A DNA stretch of 64,000 bases from Sambucus nigra (taxonomy: Eukaryota > Streptophyta > Magnoliopsida > Dipsacales > Adoxaceae), in contig OX422221.1 in the NCBI GenBank assembly GCA_949130495.1, positions 148,885,405 to 148,949,404 of the forward strand. The letters are read 5' to 3'. Every line of letters starts with the position of its first letter. Position 1 is the first letter of the stretch. The position numbers and the translations under genes are program-made. Shown in pieces: positions 1 to 11,167 of the stretch. Below the pieces are notes generated by a model, which was not told where the DNA came from, did no database searches, and saw only the letters and a program-made list of their open reading frames with translations.

Positions 1-3000
1 TTTATTATTCAAAACAGACTTCGTTGCAGTAAGTTGATCTTCCAAAGATAGATTTTTCTTGGACATTTCAGATAAAGCCCGATCTTTGGCGTTTAATTGA
101 TATGCTTGAGTTTCCAAAGTAGATTGAGTGCGAGCCTCTTCAACATTGCGGCTAAGAACTCTTGATCGACTCCGAGTAAAGACTGGAGAACTTTGCTCCT
201 CGGCAACATTTTGAACAACTCTTCCTTGCCCATGAGAACTTCTTCCTCATCCCCGAGCAGTCACAGTAATAACAAATTTTCTTAAGTTGTCCAGTTCTTG
301 CCTTAATTTGGCATTCTCAACCTCTAAGAACGAGAAACCTTCATCGGTAACTTGCACTAAAGCAGTGGAAGATGACGCTGCAGATTCATACTGTGCCAGC
401 TTTTTCTGCAAATTATTGTTCTCTTGTTCCAGCAACTCAGCAATCTGCCTGCAAGCCTCGACTTCACCCTTTAAAGTTCTTTCCCTAACGTCGTATCCAG
501 CAAGGATTTTTTATGGCCTGTTTCAGAAGAAAGTTGTTGATATCTATTTTCATATTCCTTGTGCAACAAAGCCATTGATTCATTGTGCTGACCTTGGAGA
601 TCTTCTAAAGAATAATGAAGTTCCTCAATCAAGTCATAGTAGGCCACATTGTTTTCCACAGCTCGGTCAAGTAAATCCTTCAAGTACCGATAAGCCTCAA
701 TTGCTTGTTCTGAGGCATCATGGCCAAGGATGTCAGCAAATTCTGATGTACTAAGGTCTGTATGACCAGCCTTATAATATTCGTGACATTGCTGCATCAG
801 CTTTGTATCATGTGCAGATATCAGTTCCATTCTAGCAACAAACTAAGTATGAGAAAAAGACAACAATCAACAAAAACAAATCATCAACAACAGAGATGAA
901 CAAAGATGTATTTTATTAGATCACAAAAGGATTACATTGTTTGATTACAAATAATGAAAGATAGAAATGATACCGAACAACTTCACACCTTTTCCTTGTC
1001 TCCCAAGACTTTCTGGGGAGGCTGGGACGAGGAGCTTGGTTGCTCGGTGGTAACAGCAACTTGATCTGCAGGAGTTGAAATTTTTTCAGGAGGAGGAGGC
1101 ATGGAAGAAATGTCCTCGTTGGCAGAAGATAGAGATGCAGGGAATTGATCACCTATGGCCATAGAAGATTCATCAGAGACAGGCTCATCTTCTTCTTCTT
1201 CCACAATTGGTGGAGGAGGACCAGGGAGGTGTAGCTGGAATAGCTCGAAATCATCCTTGATCTTCAATTCCTGTAGGGCAGCTACCCAGCCATCTCAGAA
1301 GTATTTCAACTTCCCGTATTGAACTTGGGATGTCATCACAGCAATCCCCTTGTCCCATCCTTTATCCCAGCCTGCGGTGAAGGATTTTTTAACTGCGAGC
1401 TTTCTTCTCAATTTCTCCGAGGAGAGCTTTGCATCCAAATCTTCTTTTTGGCCCTTGATATCTCGCAGGGCGGACAATTCTTCCTCTGCCTTCCTCAGTT
1501 TATCCTCAAGTTCTCCAAAATTCTTGAGCTTATCGTCATATTTCTTATGCTCGACCTCTAAACTTTTCACTTTATTCTCCAAACTCTTGGAGATCTCAGC
1601 CAACTTCACCTTCTCAGCTTCAACTATTGATAACTTTTTCTCCCAAACAGCCTTGTCCTCACTATACTGTTGGCGAGATTCCTTCAAGGATTGGGTCAAA
1701 CCCAGCAGAGCATCATCTACACCTGACGAGGAGCTTGAAGCTTTAATAGCTTCATCGTTCTTCACGATATTATTGAAACAGTTCACCAGCTGAAAGATGA
1801 GAAAAACAGTAAACTCAATACAAAATGCAAGCATTCAGAGAAAGAAAGAAAATTCAGAGTGTGAGAAATTTACCAAAGCAAGATGACGAGTAGCTAGGGA
1901 TGTCAACATATCCCTAGAAATTTTTTCATCAGTTCCTTGGACCTCGGGTATGATCCAAGTTTTTACCGAGCTCATTGCAGAGCTCGGAGGAATGATGGCT
2001 GGAACACCAACACCACCAGCTGGTAGAGAGGACGCAGTTTCAGCCAAATTGACTGAGGATGATTTCCTCAATCTCCTCAAAGGGACTTCAGCAGCTTCAA
2101 CCAAGGAAGAACTCTTGGTCGGAGAGATAGCAATTATTTCCACAGGAGCAACCTTCTTGCTCAAAGCCACTGGGGGCTTCTTGATAGCTTTGGAAGGTGC
2201 AGCATCCACCTTCTTAGTCCCCTCTGGGACATCAGTTTTGCTTTTCTTGGCCCCAGCAGCAGAAGTAATGTCATCAAATAGAGCAGGAGGAGCTCTTTTC
2301 TTACCCATTCTCTGACTTAAAGGAAGATGAGAATCTGAAGAAGAATCCTCTAGAGTTGAAGCTGGCTCAATAGGGCGAGCAGTATAAGAGGTTGTATAAC
2401 TCTTATACTGTAGCAAATATGATGCAGACCTGATGTGCTCGTCTGCAACGTTCTTATGCAAACCCCAGATAAGTTTCAGATGCTTAATATTAACCTCTGA
2501 TTCTTTTGGAGTTTTTCTTTTACTATCAACTGCAAACAAACACATAATGAGATATCAGTCATACATTTTGTCAAACATGATAAAAGCATAATTTCATAAG
2601 TAAAAGAAATAAAATGAAAAATAAACCTATCCCATTGCCATATGGGGGGCATCTGGGACCGTTGTATACTCCATCTCCAACTAAAGGGGCATATTGCCAA
2701 TTTTTAATAACCACCCCATGTTCAAAATAATCTCTATTTGAATCAGGGAGGTTAACTACAAGAGCCCTATTCAGAAACCTAGTTTTTAAGTAATAAATAT
2801 TATCTAGAATGGCCCATTTATAGCAATACATAATTTCAGGGATCCCTATACGAGTCCCATGAGTTAGATTTAATTTGTACACCCCATTAATTATTCTCCA
2901 TGAATTGGGGGCTATTTTTGCAGGGACAAGATCAAAATACTGACAAAACTCAAGACACAATGGGTTTGGCGGAAAAGAAAATCCACATTCAGCAATGAAT

Positions 3001-3224
3001 AGACTGGGGAACCAATGTCCCTCAGCCAATCGAAAATAATTTAAAGGCTCAGAAAGAACCTCCAGAGTTACCCAGGAAGGAATGGAAAAATCGGAACGAA
3101 ATTTCTCAACAGACTCCACAATATAAACCATACTAAATAAAAGAGATACAGAAGAAAGGACGAAGATCTTACAGGAAGAAATGAGGTATGTTGACAACGA
3201 ACGAAAACTAGGATGAACGCACAA
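1..3224 (-). pseudogene. Antisense ORF of the Tat element, spliced, almost intact, runs off the left edge
   Basis: Read on the minus strand, four coding segments join through three GT-AG introns: about 3224-2627, 2529-1874, 1789-989 and 842-1. The introns (2626-2530, 1873-1790, 988-843) each leave the reading frame continuous. The N-terminal segment resembles the putative gypsy-type transposon domain (PF04195-like), with IAPNSWRIINGVYKLN typical of that family; the match is from memory. It is followed by a Lys/Ser/Pro-rich linker, a long coiled coil (about 1700-1340), an acidic-proline stretch (1260-1130) and a second coiled coil (830-250). Breaks: TGA at 1292-1294, a frameshift near 480-500 and TGA at 247-249. 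The frame then stays open to the window edge. At least 850 residues would be encoded. The start is uncertain: an ATG at 3132 fits the domain better than 3224. Function unknown. Confidence 0.75.
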
Positions 3225-3298
3225 GAGAGAAGGAGAAAATAGAAAGCTTGAATGCAGGAAATTGGAAAAAGAAGAAGACGGTATGGTTACCTAAGAAG

Positions 3299-3306
3299 TT
3301 TAAATA
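3299..3306 (-). promoter_or_regulatory. TATA-like box before the antisense ORF
   Basis: TATTTAAA on the minus strand lies 75 bp before the ATG at 3224 and about 167 bp before the ATG at 3132. A similar box precedes the antisense ORFs of the two other Tat elements (61306-61313 on the minus strand, 41085-41092 on the + strand). The 3225-3546 stretch holds no other feature I can name and is probably leader of the antisense gene. Confidence 0.4.
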
Positions 3307-3546
3307 CTTTGCCTTGGGAAGCGGCGAAGGAAATGATTACAAAAAAGAAACTATTGAACTTCCGACGGCTAAAAGGACAAAAAGGGCACTAAGATCGAAG
3401 CGCTCTTAAAAGTTCGAAAAAAGGCGGATTCGTTGAATTTGGAAATAAATTCAAATACGATGCTCCTAAAACCCAGGAAGATGATTCAATATTGCCATAA
3501 ACCGAGAAAGAATGTTCCATACTCCTCAAAGTTCGAAATATGAAAC

Positions 3547-3558
3547 ATTGGGGGCTTC
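3547..3558 (+). promoter_or_regulatory. Polypurine tract before the 3' LTR
   Basis: ATTGGGGGCTTC lies directly before the LTR start TGTTGATACC. The intact element has the comparable GGGCTGGGGGTGAT before its own 3' LTR. This is the expected primer site for plus-strand DNA synthesis. Confidence 0.55.
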
Positions 3559-4118
3559 TGTTGATACCAAAATTAATATGCTGATGTGGACGAATCATAC
3601 GAAGACACTTGTCAATCTACGTGGTACAATAACAACGAGGAAGTTCATTTCCTCGACCAACTCATGTTCTCCCCGAGCAAAGAGGATATACCGAGGAACT
3701 GCAACACTCCGAGGTACTCTAGCGCTCCGAGGAACTCCTGAGCAATGAGCAACTAAGGCGGTCCGAGCTGCATCTCGGCCGTAGTATTAATGGCCAGAAT
3801 GTCAACAGTTTAACTATTCATTGAATGTTTATCATCTTGACGCACACGCTGCATTAAATGTATTACCCTTTCATATGTATATCATTTAATGTATCAACCC
3901 ATTCATGTATAGCCTAAGGGATATAAATACCTTGTATCACCCTCATTCAAAAGGAGGGGAATTTCTTGACTGAACTTGTAATCGAGAATTCCCAAACACT
4001 CAACAATAACATAACAGTGGACGTAGGCCATTCTTATAAGGCTGAACCACTTTAAAAATCTTTGTTTCATTTTATCTGTGATTGAATAATTAGAGCGATC
4101 TAATTTTTTACATCAACA
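3559..4118 (+). repeat. 3' LTR of the left Tat element (560 bp)
   Basis: It begins TGTTGATACC and ends CATCAACA, giving the short inverted repeat TGTTGA/TCAACA. A TATA box (TATAAATA, 3922-3929) suits transcription from the LTR. At 4016-4050 it has the R-U5 signature GTGGACGTAGGCC followed by GGCTGAACCAC, shared with the LTRs at 51104-51133 and 62314-62343. The 3' boundary is supported by DNA right of 4118 matching the second copy of the Ogre-like leader. Confidence 0.75.
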
Positions 4119-4915
4119 TTCGGGTTGAAATCGGTAATCTAAAGTGCGTGTCCTAGGTTTGACACCTATATGCGGGTATGCAGTTGGTTGGGTGAATCGT
4201 CATGGGTTCCCCCCTTTGGCCTAACTTCCACGATATACGTCTTGCTCTTCCGAGTAATCGGTATGTGTGGACAAGCCATTTGATATACCTGAGTGTACGT
4301 GAATTGCCTCACCATATACCTCCCGGGGACGGTATGTGTGAGAACGAATTCGATATACTCGGCGTACATGAACGAATTCCCCGTGATATACCTCCCGTCA
4401 TGACTTCGGTCAAGCGGTACGATGGCGTGGAACCGTTCGATAAACGTCAAATGTACTTGGCCAATGGAAGGTGTAGTCATATCGCTTAGGCTAACTGCGA
4501 CCTGCCGAACCAGCACCCATCACGAAGTGACCGTCCAGTTACTGGGTAAAATTTTGTCAATATCAATGCTCTTTGGTGATATCGTGTGAATCATGCATGA
4601 TTCTCTTATTAGTATCTTATGATGAGAATTCCTTTCTTGATTATGCCAAACCGGGAACAAAATACAAGTACCCCACCAATTATGGATGGGTGATCCGTGC
4701 AACATGGGGATATACATGTGATCCTAGGTGCACGTGGTGCGAAGTGTACATGGAGAATTTCTCTACAAGTGTGTGAATATAAGTATAAGCATGGGATACA
4801 CATGTGAGAAAAGGGGGATAGGCAGATACGGGGAGGGGGGGGGGGGGGGGGACATAAACAAATACATCATCCATGTGAATAGAGTTAAGCCCTTAAAATA
4901 ATAAAAATAATCAAG
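4119..4915 (-). other. Non-coding leader of Ogre-like element 2
   Basis: Homologous, with many substitutions, to 10130-11149. Short repeated phrases with GTACGTGAATTGCCTCAC mark both copies. I see no convincing protein; the short ORFs of the two copies do not correspond. A run of 17 G occurs at 4835-4851. Confidence 0.6.
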
Positions 4916-4933
4916 TCCCCAACAAATTCGCCA
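4916..4933 (-). promoter_or_regulatory. Primer binding site, element 2
   Basis: The minus strand reads TGGCGAATTTGTTGGGGA, starting next to the LTR end. The homologous site at 11150-11167 is TGACGACTCTGTTGGGGA. Both look like variants of the TGGCGACTCTGCTGGGGA-type site I associate with Ogre elements; the primer tRNA (probably an Arg tRNA) is from memory. Confidence 0.65.
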
Positions 4934-4934
4934 C

Positions 4935-7019
4935 TATGGCCATCCCCGATTCTCGCCGCAGAGGGAGAAAGGATCCTTCGGGTCACGCGCGTACCCTCTC
5001 GGGAGAGCGCTTCGGTCGGCATCGATTTCTGAGGTGTGAGAATGTAGAGAGATTTAGAGTCGCCAGTCTATTTTACTCAAAACAGAAAAAAGAAAAAGGG
5101 GAAGCCAGCCCGAAGGATGGCATCCAAAGACATACTGGTACGTGCAAAACCAAAATGATTGGAGAAGGGTTCAGAGGCTTAGTTACGAAATAGGAATGTG
5201 TTAGGCACCCATTCCGTCCTTTCGGTCTCTCATGGATATTTGTTATTTTCCTTTATATTTCCCCCCGTGATATGTGTGGATGTGTATATATATAATGGAG
5301 GTAGGAATACTCGACTTATATCATGGAAAAGATAAAGTGAGTCATCCATAGGAATGTGAGATTAATGTAGAAAATAGGATTTGCTCGATTACCCTTGCGT
5401 TGATCGTTACAAGGGAACGATAATGCATGTGGAATAATACGCCACTAAGAATGAATATATAGAACATAATAAAAAATGATATAAAGAGAAGATAGAAAAT
5501 AAGAGAAAAAGTGGAAAAAGGACCCGAGTCTCGAGTTTTACCCCGAGATCCCTGCGTAGATTATGAAGGCATCAAAGTCCACGTAGTTCGCATATAAAAT
5601 GAGGGGTGGGGTTTAGCCCATAAATCCAAATGGAAAAATCTCTTATTTGTAGGTGTGTGTGTGTGTAGAAAAAAGTTTTTTAGTTGTGAGAAAAGTGTGG
5701 AAAAAGTGGGAGAATCCCTACTTGGAATTTATGAGCAAACCCTCTTTTTCTTGTTTTTTGGTTTTTTATTTATATGAAAATATGGGATGTGCAATAATAC
5801 AAAATAAAAAGTATATTTATGATGTGTGAGATGAGATAATAAAAGTGCTAAGTAAAAAAACAAGTTATTGCAAATTTAAGAGAATTTAGGATAGAGTTTG
5901 AGAAAATTGGACCTTCTTGAAGACCTTGAGCTTGATCTTGAATGTTGGAGAGAAGCCCTTGCACTTGGATGATGATGGGGAGTGGTTAATTCACCAAGTT
6001 TGATGAAAGGGATGATGACAAGTGGGAGTAAAAGGAGGATTTGGAAGTTGAAATCACGCTGCCTTCGAGAGAGGTTTGTGAGATTCGTTGAGAGTGATTT
6101 GTTTATGATCTGAGCTCCCCTTGAAAATGAGGCCAAGGCCTCCTTTTATAGGCCCAGGGGTCTACCGATCGGCACTGCCATGGCACTACCTATTGGAAGG
6201 TGCCGATAGGTAGGGTCTGGGACCTGCCATTTGGTAGTGCGTTTTAGGATTTTTAGGAAAATTGGCCGCAGAGGGCAAACCGTTGGTCAGAATCACGTAC
6301 GGGGCATACCGTTGGAAAGGTATTTCAGTGACCTTCGAAAGTCCTTTGGACCGCTCCCGAGTTCAGGAGTTGATTTTGAGTTAAATATGGCTCAAAAGAG
6401 TTTGTGAGTCCGCTGGACGGGGAATCGTTCGGACGCAAATGGATCGTTCGTCCACATGGTAAGTCCGAATCGCACATGGGGCATAAAATTGGAAAATTTA
6501 GGAGATGTAATTCGACATTCCAAAGAGTTTGACCTGGCTCGGGGAGTTGACTTTGGTCAAGTGAGCCCGAGAAGCCTTTGATGACCTCTCGAAGTCAAAC
6601 GGATCGTTCGTCCGCATGGAAAGTTGGAATCGTGCACGAGATGGACCGTTGGAAAGGGTATTCAGTGCCCTTTAAAGATTCATTCAGCCTCAGTGGAGCT
6701 GAAGAGTTGACATAGGTCAAACAGAGCCCGAGAGCACCCGGTGGCCTCTAGGTCGGGTTTCGGATGCAAACGGATCGTTCGTCCGCATGCGAAGTCAGAA
6801 TCGTGCATGGGGTAGACCGTTGGAAAGGGTATTTAGGGCCCTTCGAAGATTCATTGAGTCTTGATCGAGATGAAGAGTCTGACTTTTGGGTCAAACTGAG
6901 CCAGGGAGTGCTCGATGGCTTTCAGGTCAGTACTCGGGACATGACCAGGGTTTATAGTGATGAGTGGAGGTACTAGGGACCTCAGGAGAGTTAGGGGGTA
7001 AGAGAATGAGGTGCCTACA
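4935..7019 (-). repeat. 5' LTR of Ogre-like element 2 (about 2.1 kb)
   Basis: On the minus strand it starts TGTAGGCACC at 7019 and ends at 4935 next to the primer site. It aligns along its length with 11169-20310 once the Helitron there is removed. Shared landmarks are GTGTTAGGCACC with TCGGTCTCTC near 5200-5230, AAGGCATCAAAGTCCACG near 5567, and repeated phrases with GGATCGTTCGTCCG between 6430 and 6790. No coding capacity is evident; short ORFs here, such as 6764-6976 and 5876-6136, are not conserved in the other copy. Confidence 0.7.
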
Positions 7020-9750
7020 ATTACATCAATAGAGATGTTAAGGGAATAATTATGATTATAACTGAACTTGGGATTTCTTCTTCACAGAAGGAAATTATTC
7101 TAGTAAAGGTTAAGGACCCGACCAGGTTTACGGCTTCTTTTGGAGTGGTGGAATGGGGGACTATGGGATTAGTAAGAAATTTCATTAAATCATTTAGGTG
7201 TATTTATGAAGAGATGAAGAGTCACCGCAAAGTGATGTTAGCATGAGTTTTCTTCAAGTGGTCGATGATCTTACTCTCCTTGATGGTCATTTCTGGCATG
7301 GGGAGTTTCTTTACAATTTCCTTTCCTATATTTTTTACTGCTGCCAAGATCTTGCTATATGGTTCATGGAGGATGGGAAGAATAAAAACCCCATTTATTC
7401 ATCTATCTCTAGTTGTTCGACCACTTTGTTAATATCTCATAGCATATTTTTAAAAGATATCATCCCACATACATTGATCACCGGAGTGACATTTTCATGG
7501 CTTGGTTCTTTATCTGAATTATTAAACTCGTCCTCCCATCTGGTAGCAATGATGTCATCTTTCCATGTAAGTCAATGCATTCCATAACCTCAATGGCTTA
7601 TTCATATAGATCCTCCCACTCAACGTAGAGATGCAAAAGTGAAGTGATCAACCGCCCTTGTAGCTTTAAGACATCGAGTAACTCGGATATACTACAAATA
7701 TTATTGGTTTGTCAAAATAATCTTGCCATGATCTGAACTGCATCGTACAAACTTATTTCATCGATAGGTACCACCCAATTATCTGACTTGCAATCCCACT
7801 TCCTGGCTTCCATGAATAGCGTGCTGAACTTCTGGAAGTCAATTATCATTTTCGAGGGCAATTTTATCGCAAACTCTAGGAGCTCGTTCAATACTTCTGG
7901 TAATTCAATATATTTCCCTTCGAACGGGGTACAAACATCAATACACGCTCTTATAAGAAGTGACAGATCTTGGTCAACGAAACAGGTAGGGCGTAGGAGA
8001 AAATATGAGCAAAATTTAAGGGGTTTAGGAGAAAATACGGTATGATGGGTGCTTTACTGAGTACAATTTGAGTAGATGGATCGAACTCTAGGTCATTCTC
8101 TAGGAAGATGACATTTATATGGTTTAGAAGTGGATTGTGAGTGGTGTTTGTTTTAAATTGGCTGGTGGTGTGATAACACCACGATTAATCAGACCTTGGA
8201 TTACATTATGGAGGTGGGAGCACTAATCAGTGGTATGCTTGACATTTTGATGGAAATCATAATGGGCATCGAGTTTGAATTTTTTTTGAACTGGGTTTGG
8301 TAATGGACGAAGGTTCAATGACTTAATGAGATAGGGATTGGAAGACTTTAGAGAGGGGAGCATGAAGCTTGGTGTATTATTTTTTGACTGGGTTAGTTCG
8401 ACTTTCTGTCGCCCAATAGGTATTGGGTTGTGAAACGTTGTTGATGGTCGAGACTATAATAAGTTTCTCATATTTTTTCGGAGTGAACTGTCTGGATACT
8501 TTCTTTGGATCAACTTCTTTCTTGGTAATACTTTCTTCAATATCCACTCCTTCTTCTCCGAGGGATAAAAAATATGAGTAATATTGTGCTCCAATTGTCA
8601 CTTGGACATGGGGTAAGAAGTTTTTCTTCATAATACTAACTTTTTCCTCTTGGAAAGGCCGGTTAGTCATAGTGGATGATTTCTCCCTCCAGCTGGCTAT
8701 TAAATTGCTAACGGTTTCTCCAAGGTTATACGTGAGAAGTTATAAATCACGATGTGTAACCTCTAACTACTCGTTGTATTTGTACTGCGACATGAATTCT
8801 TGGGTAAGATCCTCCCAATTGCGAATTTTGGATTCTTAGAGGGATAGGAACCAACGAAAAGTGCTATCTTTTAGAGTTTACTAGAACATCTGGGCCATTA
8901 TTTTACTCGGAGGCACCTAGGTTAGTCGTGGCTCGGTGGTAACTTCAAAGATGAACAATTGAGGGTCCGTTACCCTCAAACTTCTCAATGTTGGGCATCT
9001 TTAATTTTTTTTTACAGCCTTGCTTTAGGGTAATGAGACATATAGGTGTTATCCATGTAGTTCCTGGAGATTGAGACCTGGTCAAAGTTCTTGGTTAATG
9101 ACTTAAGGTCCTTCTTGACCTTATTTAACTCTTCTTCCTTTAAATCGATGGGTACTAGAAGGTTAACCCTTGTCTCGGCAAGATCGACATATGAAGATGG
9201 GCTAGCGGTGTCCCATTAGTAGGAGGGGAACGTGGAATGTTCTGATATTATTTCGAGAACCAAATAGGAAAAGGTGCAAGCGAACCCATAATAAAAGGGA
9301 AGAGGACCTTGGGCTCTTCGAGAATATGGACCCAATTTTTTTGTATCTCATGAACCTCAGTTTGAAAGTAGTCAATCTTGGCAATAAGCTAGAATCGTAC
9401 CGTCATTCAATCTATTTTTATATTTGTCACTTGGTCTGCGTTCTCCATGGAGAGTTGGTGAAGCTGGATTTCGGACTCAGAGGAAGCAGCGGGAGAAGTG
9501 ACGGAGCTTTGGGGTGGTTCGATGGAAGATCGAATCGAATAGGGAGCCAGGCTAAGGGTCGGGTATGCGATTGACCTGGGAAGGAAAATAATTCAAATTT
9601 ATTTTTGAAAGAGAAAGGGAAGAATCTTTCTTGGAAATAAGAAAATGTTTTTGATATTTTTTTTGAAAGGGGAGGACACAATGTTTTTGGTAGTTTCATA
9701 ACATGAGGGGAAAAGTGTTTTTTTTTTTTTGGTATTTCGATAAAAAGGGA
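7020..9750 (-). pseudogene. gag: gag (and gag-protease linker) remnant of Ogre-like element 1
   Basis: Minus-strand protein fragments in the right order give a Ty3/gypsy gag. Near 9150-9060 is NKVKKDLKSLTKNF. Near 8870-8690 is the core WEDLTQEFMSQYKYN, then ETVSNLIASWREK. MTNRPFQEEKVSIMKKNFLP starts at 8670. Near 8270-8150 is a decayed zinc-knuckle region, KHTTD then stop then C, with GLINRGVITPPAN. Protein-like sequence continues at about 8000-7570, and the stretch before 7020 holds NLVGSLTFTRIISFCEEE, typical of the segment just before the protease in Tat/Ogre polyproteins. Many stops and frameshifts are present. Gag would form the particle in the cytoplasm. Protease and pol are missing because element 2 cuts the gene at 7020. 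Confidence 0.7.
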
Positions 9751-9806
9751 GGAAAAAGGTTTTTGACACTTTTGGTAAGGAAGGAGGAAAAACAAGAGAG
9801 TCTAAG

Positions 9807-9832
9807 CATCATCATCATCATCATCATCATCA

Positions 9833-9900
<68 letters not shown>

Positions 9901-9946
9901 TATTATTATTATTATTATTATTATTTTATTTTTATTTTTATTATTA
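9807..9946. repeat. (CAT)n/(TTA)n microsatellite
   Basis: About ten CAT units run into some thirty-five TTA units with few breaks, between the leader and gag of element 1. The poly-Ile ORF over it is a product of the repeat, not a gene. Confidence 0.95.
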
Positions 9947-11149
9947 TGTTTTCACTTGTATTAGGTTTACGTAGATTCAAAAGGAAATGTCGGAGGAGAC
10001 TCGAGCCTGGGAAAATCGGGTTCGAAAAATATGTAAAACATGGTTTGACTTATTGTCAGGCTCATGGATAAGGTCATGTTTTGGAAAAAAACATGAAATA
10101 ACGCGAAAATTTGGGTGGCATGCAGACCCGGCATTTCGGTTGGGTTTCCGGTAGTGACTGGAAAACTAAATATCAGTGCCCTAGTTTTAATGCCTATATG
10201 AGGATATGTTGTTATTGGGTTAGTGGAAAGGTTCCCCCGTTTGGCATGACTTCCATGATAGACGTCTTGCTTTTGAGGGCAATCGGTACGTGTGGACAAG
10301 ACATTTGATATACCTGAGGGTACGTGAATTGCCTCACTGTGGGTACAGTACGTGTGAGAGGGAATTTAATATACTCGATGTACGTGAAAGAGTTTCCTAC
10401 TATATATCTCCCTTCATGAGTTCGGTCAAGCGATACAATGTGAGGGAAACCATTCGATATACGTTGAAGGTACTTTGCCAATGGAAGGTGCAACCATATT
10501 TCTTAGGCTAACTGCGCCCTATTGGACCAGGTCCCATCACAAAGTGACCCGCCAGTACGGGACAAAATTTTGATCAATAGGCATAATCTTCATGATGTAG
10601 TGTGCAAAATTCATGATTCTTGATTAGTATACTATGGAGAGAGATTTTTTATATGGCATGATGAGCATTATTCTAATAAGGACGAATGTACAAGTATCAT
10701 GAAAAGTAAATCTATCATGGAGCATGAAGATTACACTAAGCATGGGTACATGAGAGTGAGTGATGTGTGAGTATCCATACGTGAGCATGTGGTAGTGAAT
10801 ATAGGAATGGAAACACTACAAGTGGTGTGTGATAAATATAAGTGAGCTTGGATATATAAAAGTGTGATAAGTGGAGGTGTGTGCTAGTGACACCTAAGCA
10901 TGGACATTCTAAGTGGTATGTGCAACATATAGATGTAAGTGAACCTATATACAAGTGTAGTTAGTATGAGGTGTACATGGAGATTATTTACGTGTGTGTG
11001 AAGTGAAAAGTGAGTGAGAGGTGATATAAACTTGAGGTAGATATATATAAGAAATAATATAGGAGAAAAAGACAACATACATGTAGGTGCATATGCACAC
11101 AAGAAAATGATAACACCTATGCAAATAGTGTCTATCCCTCTTAAGTAAA
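9947..11149 (-). other. Non-coding leader of Ogre-like element 1
   Basis: The part from about 10130 to 11149 is homologous to the element 2 leader at 4119-4915. ORFs on either strand are short and not conserved between the two copies. The extra protein (ORF1) that pea-type Ogre elements have before gag was not seen. Confidence 0.5.
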
Positions 11150-11167
11150 TCCCCAACAGAGTCGTCA
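11150..11167 (-). promoter_or_regulatory. Primer binding site, element 1
   Basis: The minus strand reads TGACGACTCTGTTGGGGA, directly after the LTR end ACCACA and one extra base. It matches the element 2 site at 4916-4933 at most positions. Confidence 0.65.

Larger units (their letters stand above)
1..4118 (+). mobile_element. 3' part of a Tat-lineage Ty3/gypsy retrotransposon
   Basis: This is the right-hand end of a + strand LTR element whose gag-pol lies outside the window. In order it shows an antisense gene (minus strand, 1-3224), a purine-rich tract near 3547-3558 and a 560-bp 3' LTR (3559-4118). The same order, pol then antisense ORF then PPT then LTR, is seen complete at 50320-62482, and an antisense ORF before the 3' LTR is known for the Tat lineage (Retand, RIRE2, Grande types). 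The element is inserted in the leader of a minus-strand Ogre-like element: the DNA right of 4118 aligns with 10130-11149. The other target-site copy is off window; TTCGG at 4119-4123 is the expected duplicate. Confidence 0.8.
4119..7019 (-). mobile_element. Ogre-like element 2 (minus strand): leader, PBS and 5' LTR
   Basis: On the minus strand the order is LTR (7019-4935), primer binding site (4933-4916), then leader down to 4119, where the Tat element interrupts it. The whole stretch is repeated at 20310-10130 (element 1). It is inserted in the gag-to-protease part of element 1, because protease-proximal coding sequence of element 1 stops at 7020 and no polypurine tract precedes this LTR. 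The flank ATTAC (7020-7024) would be its target duplication; the partner copy is outside the window. Confidence 0.65.

Noticed and set aside
7052..7587. + strand ORFs of 64 and 114 residues
   Set aside because: They lie opposite to the gag-protease linker of element 1, whose minus-strand reading matches a known family; the + strand proteins resemble nothing.
9703..10071. 122-residue + strand ORF with a long Ile run
   Set aside because: Produced by the TTA microsatellite.
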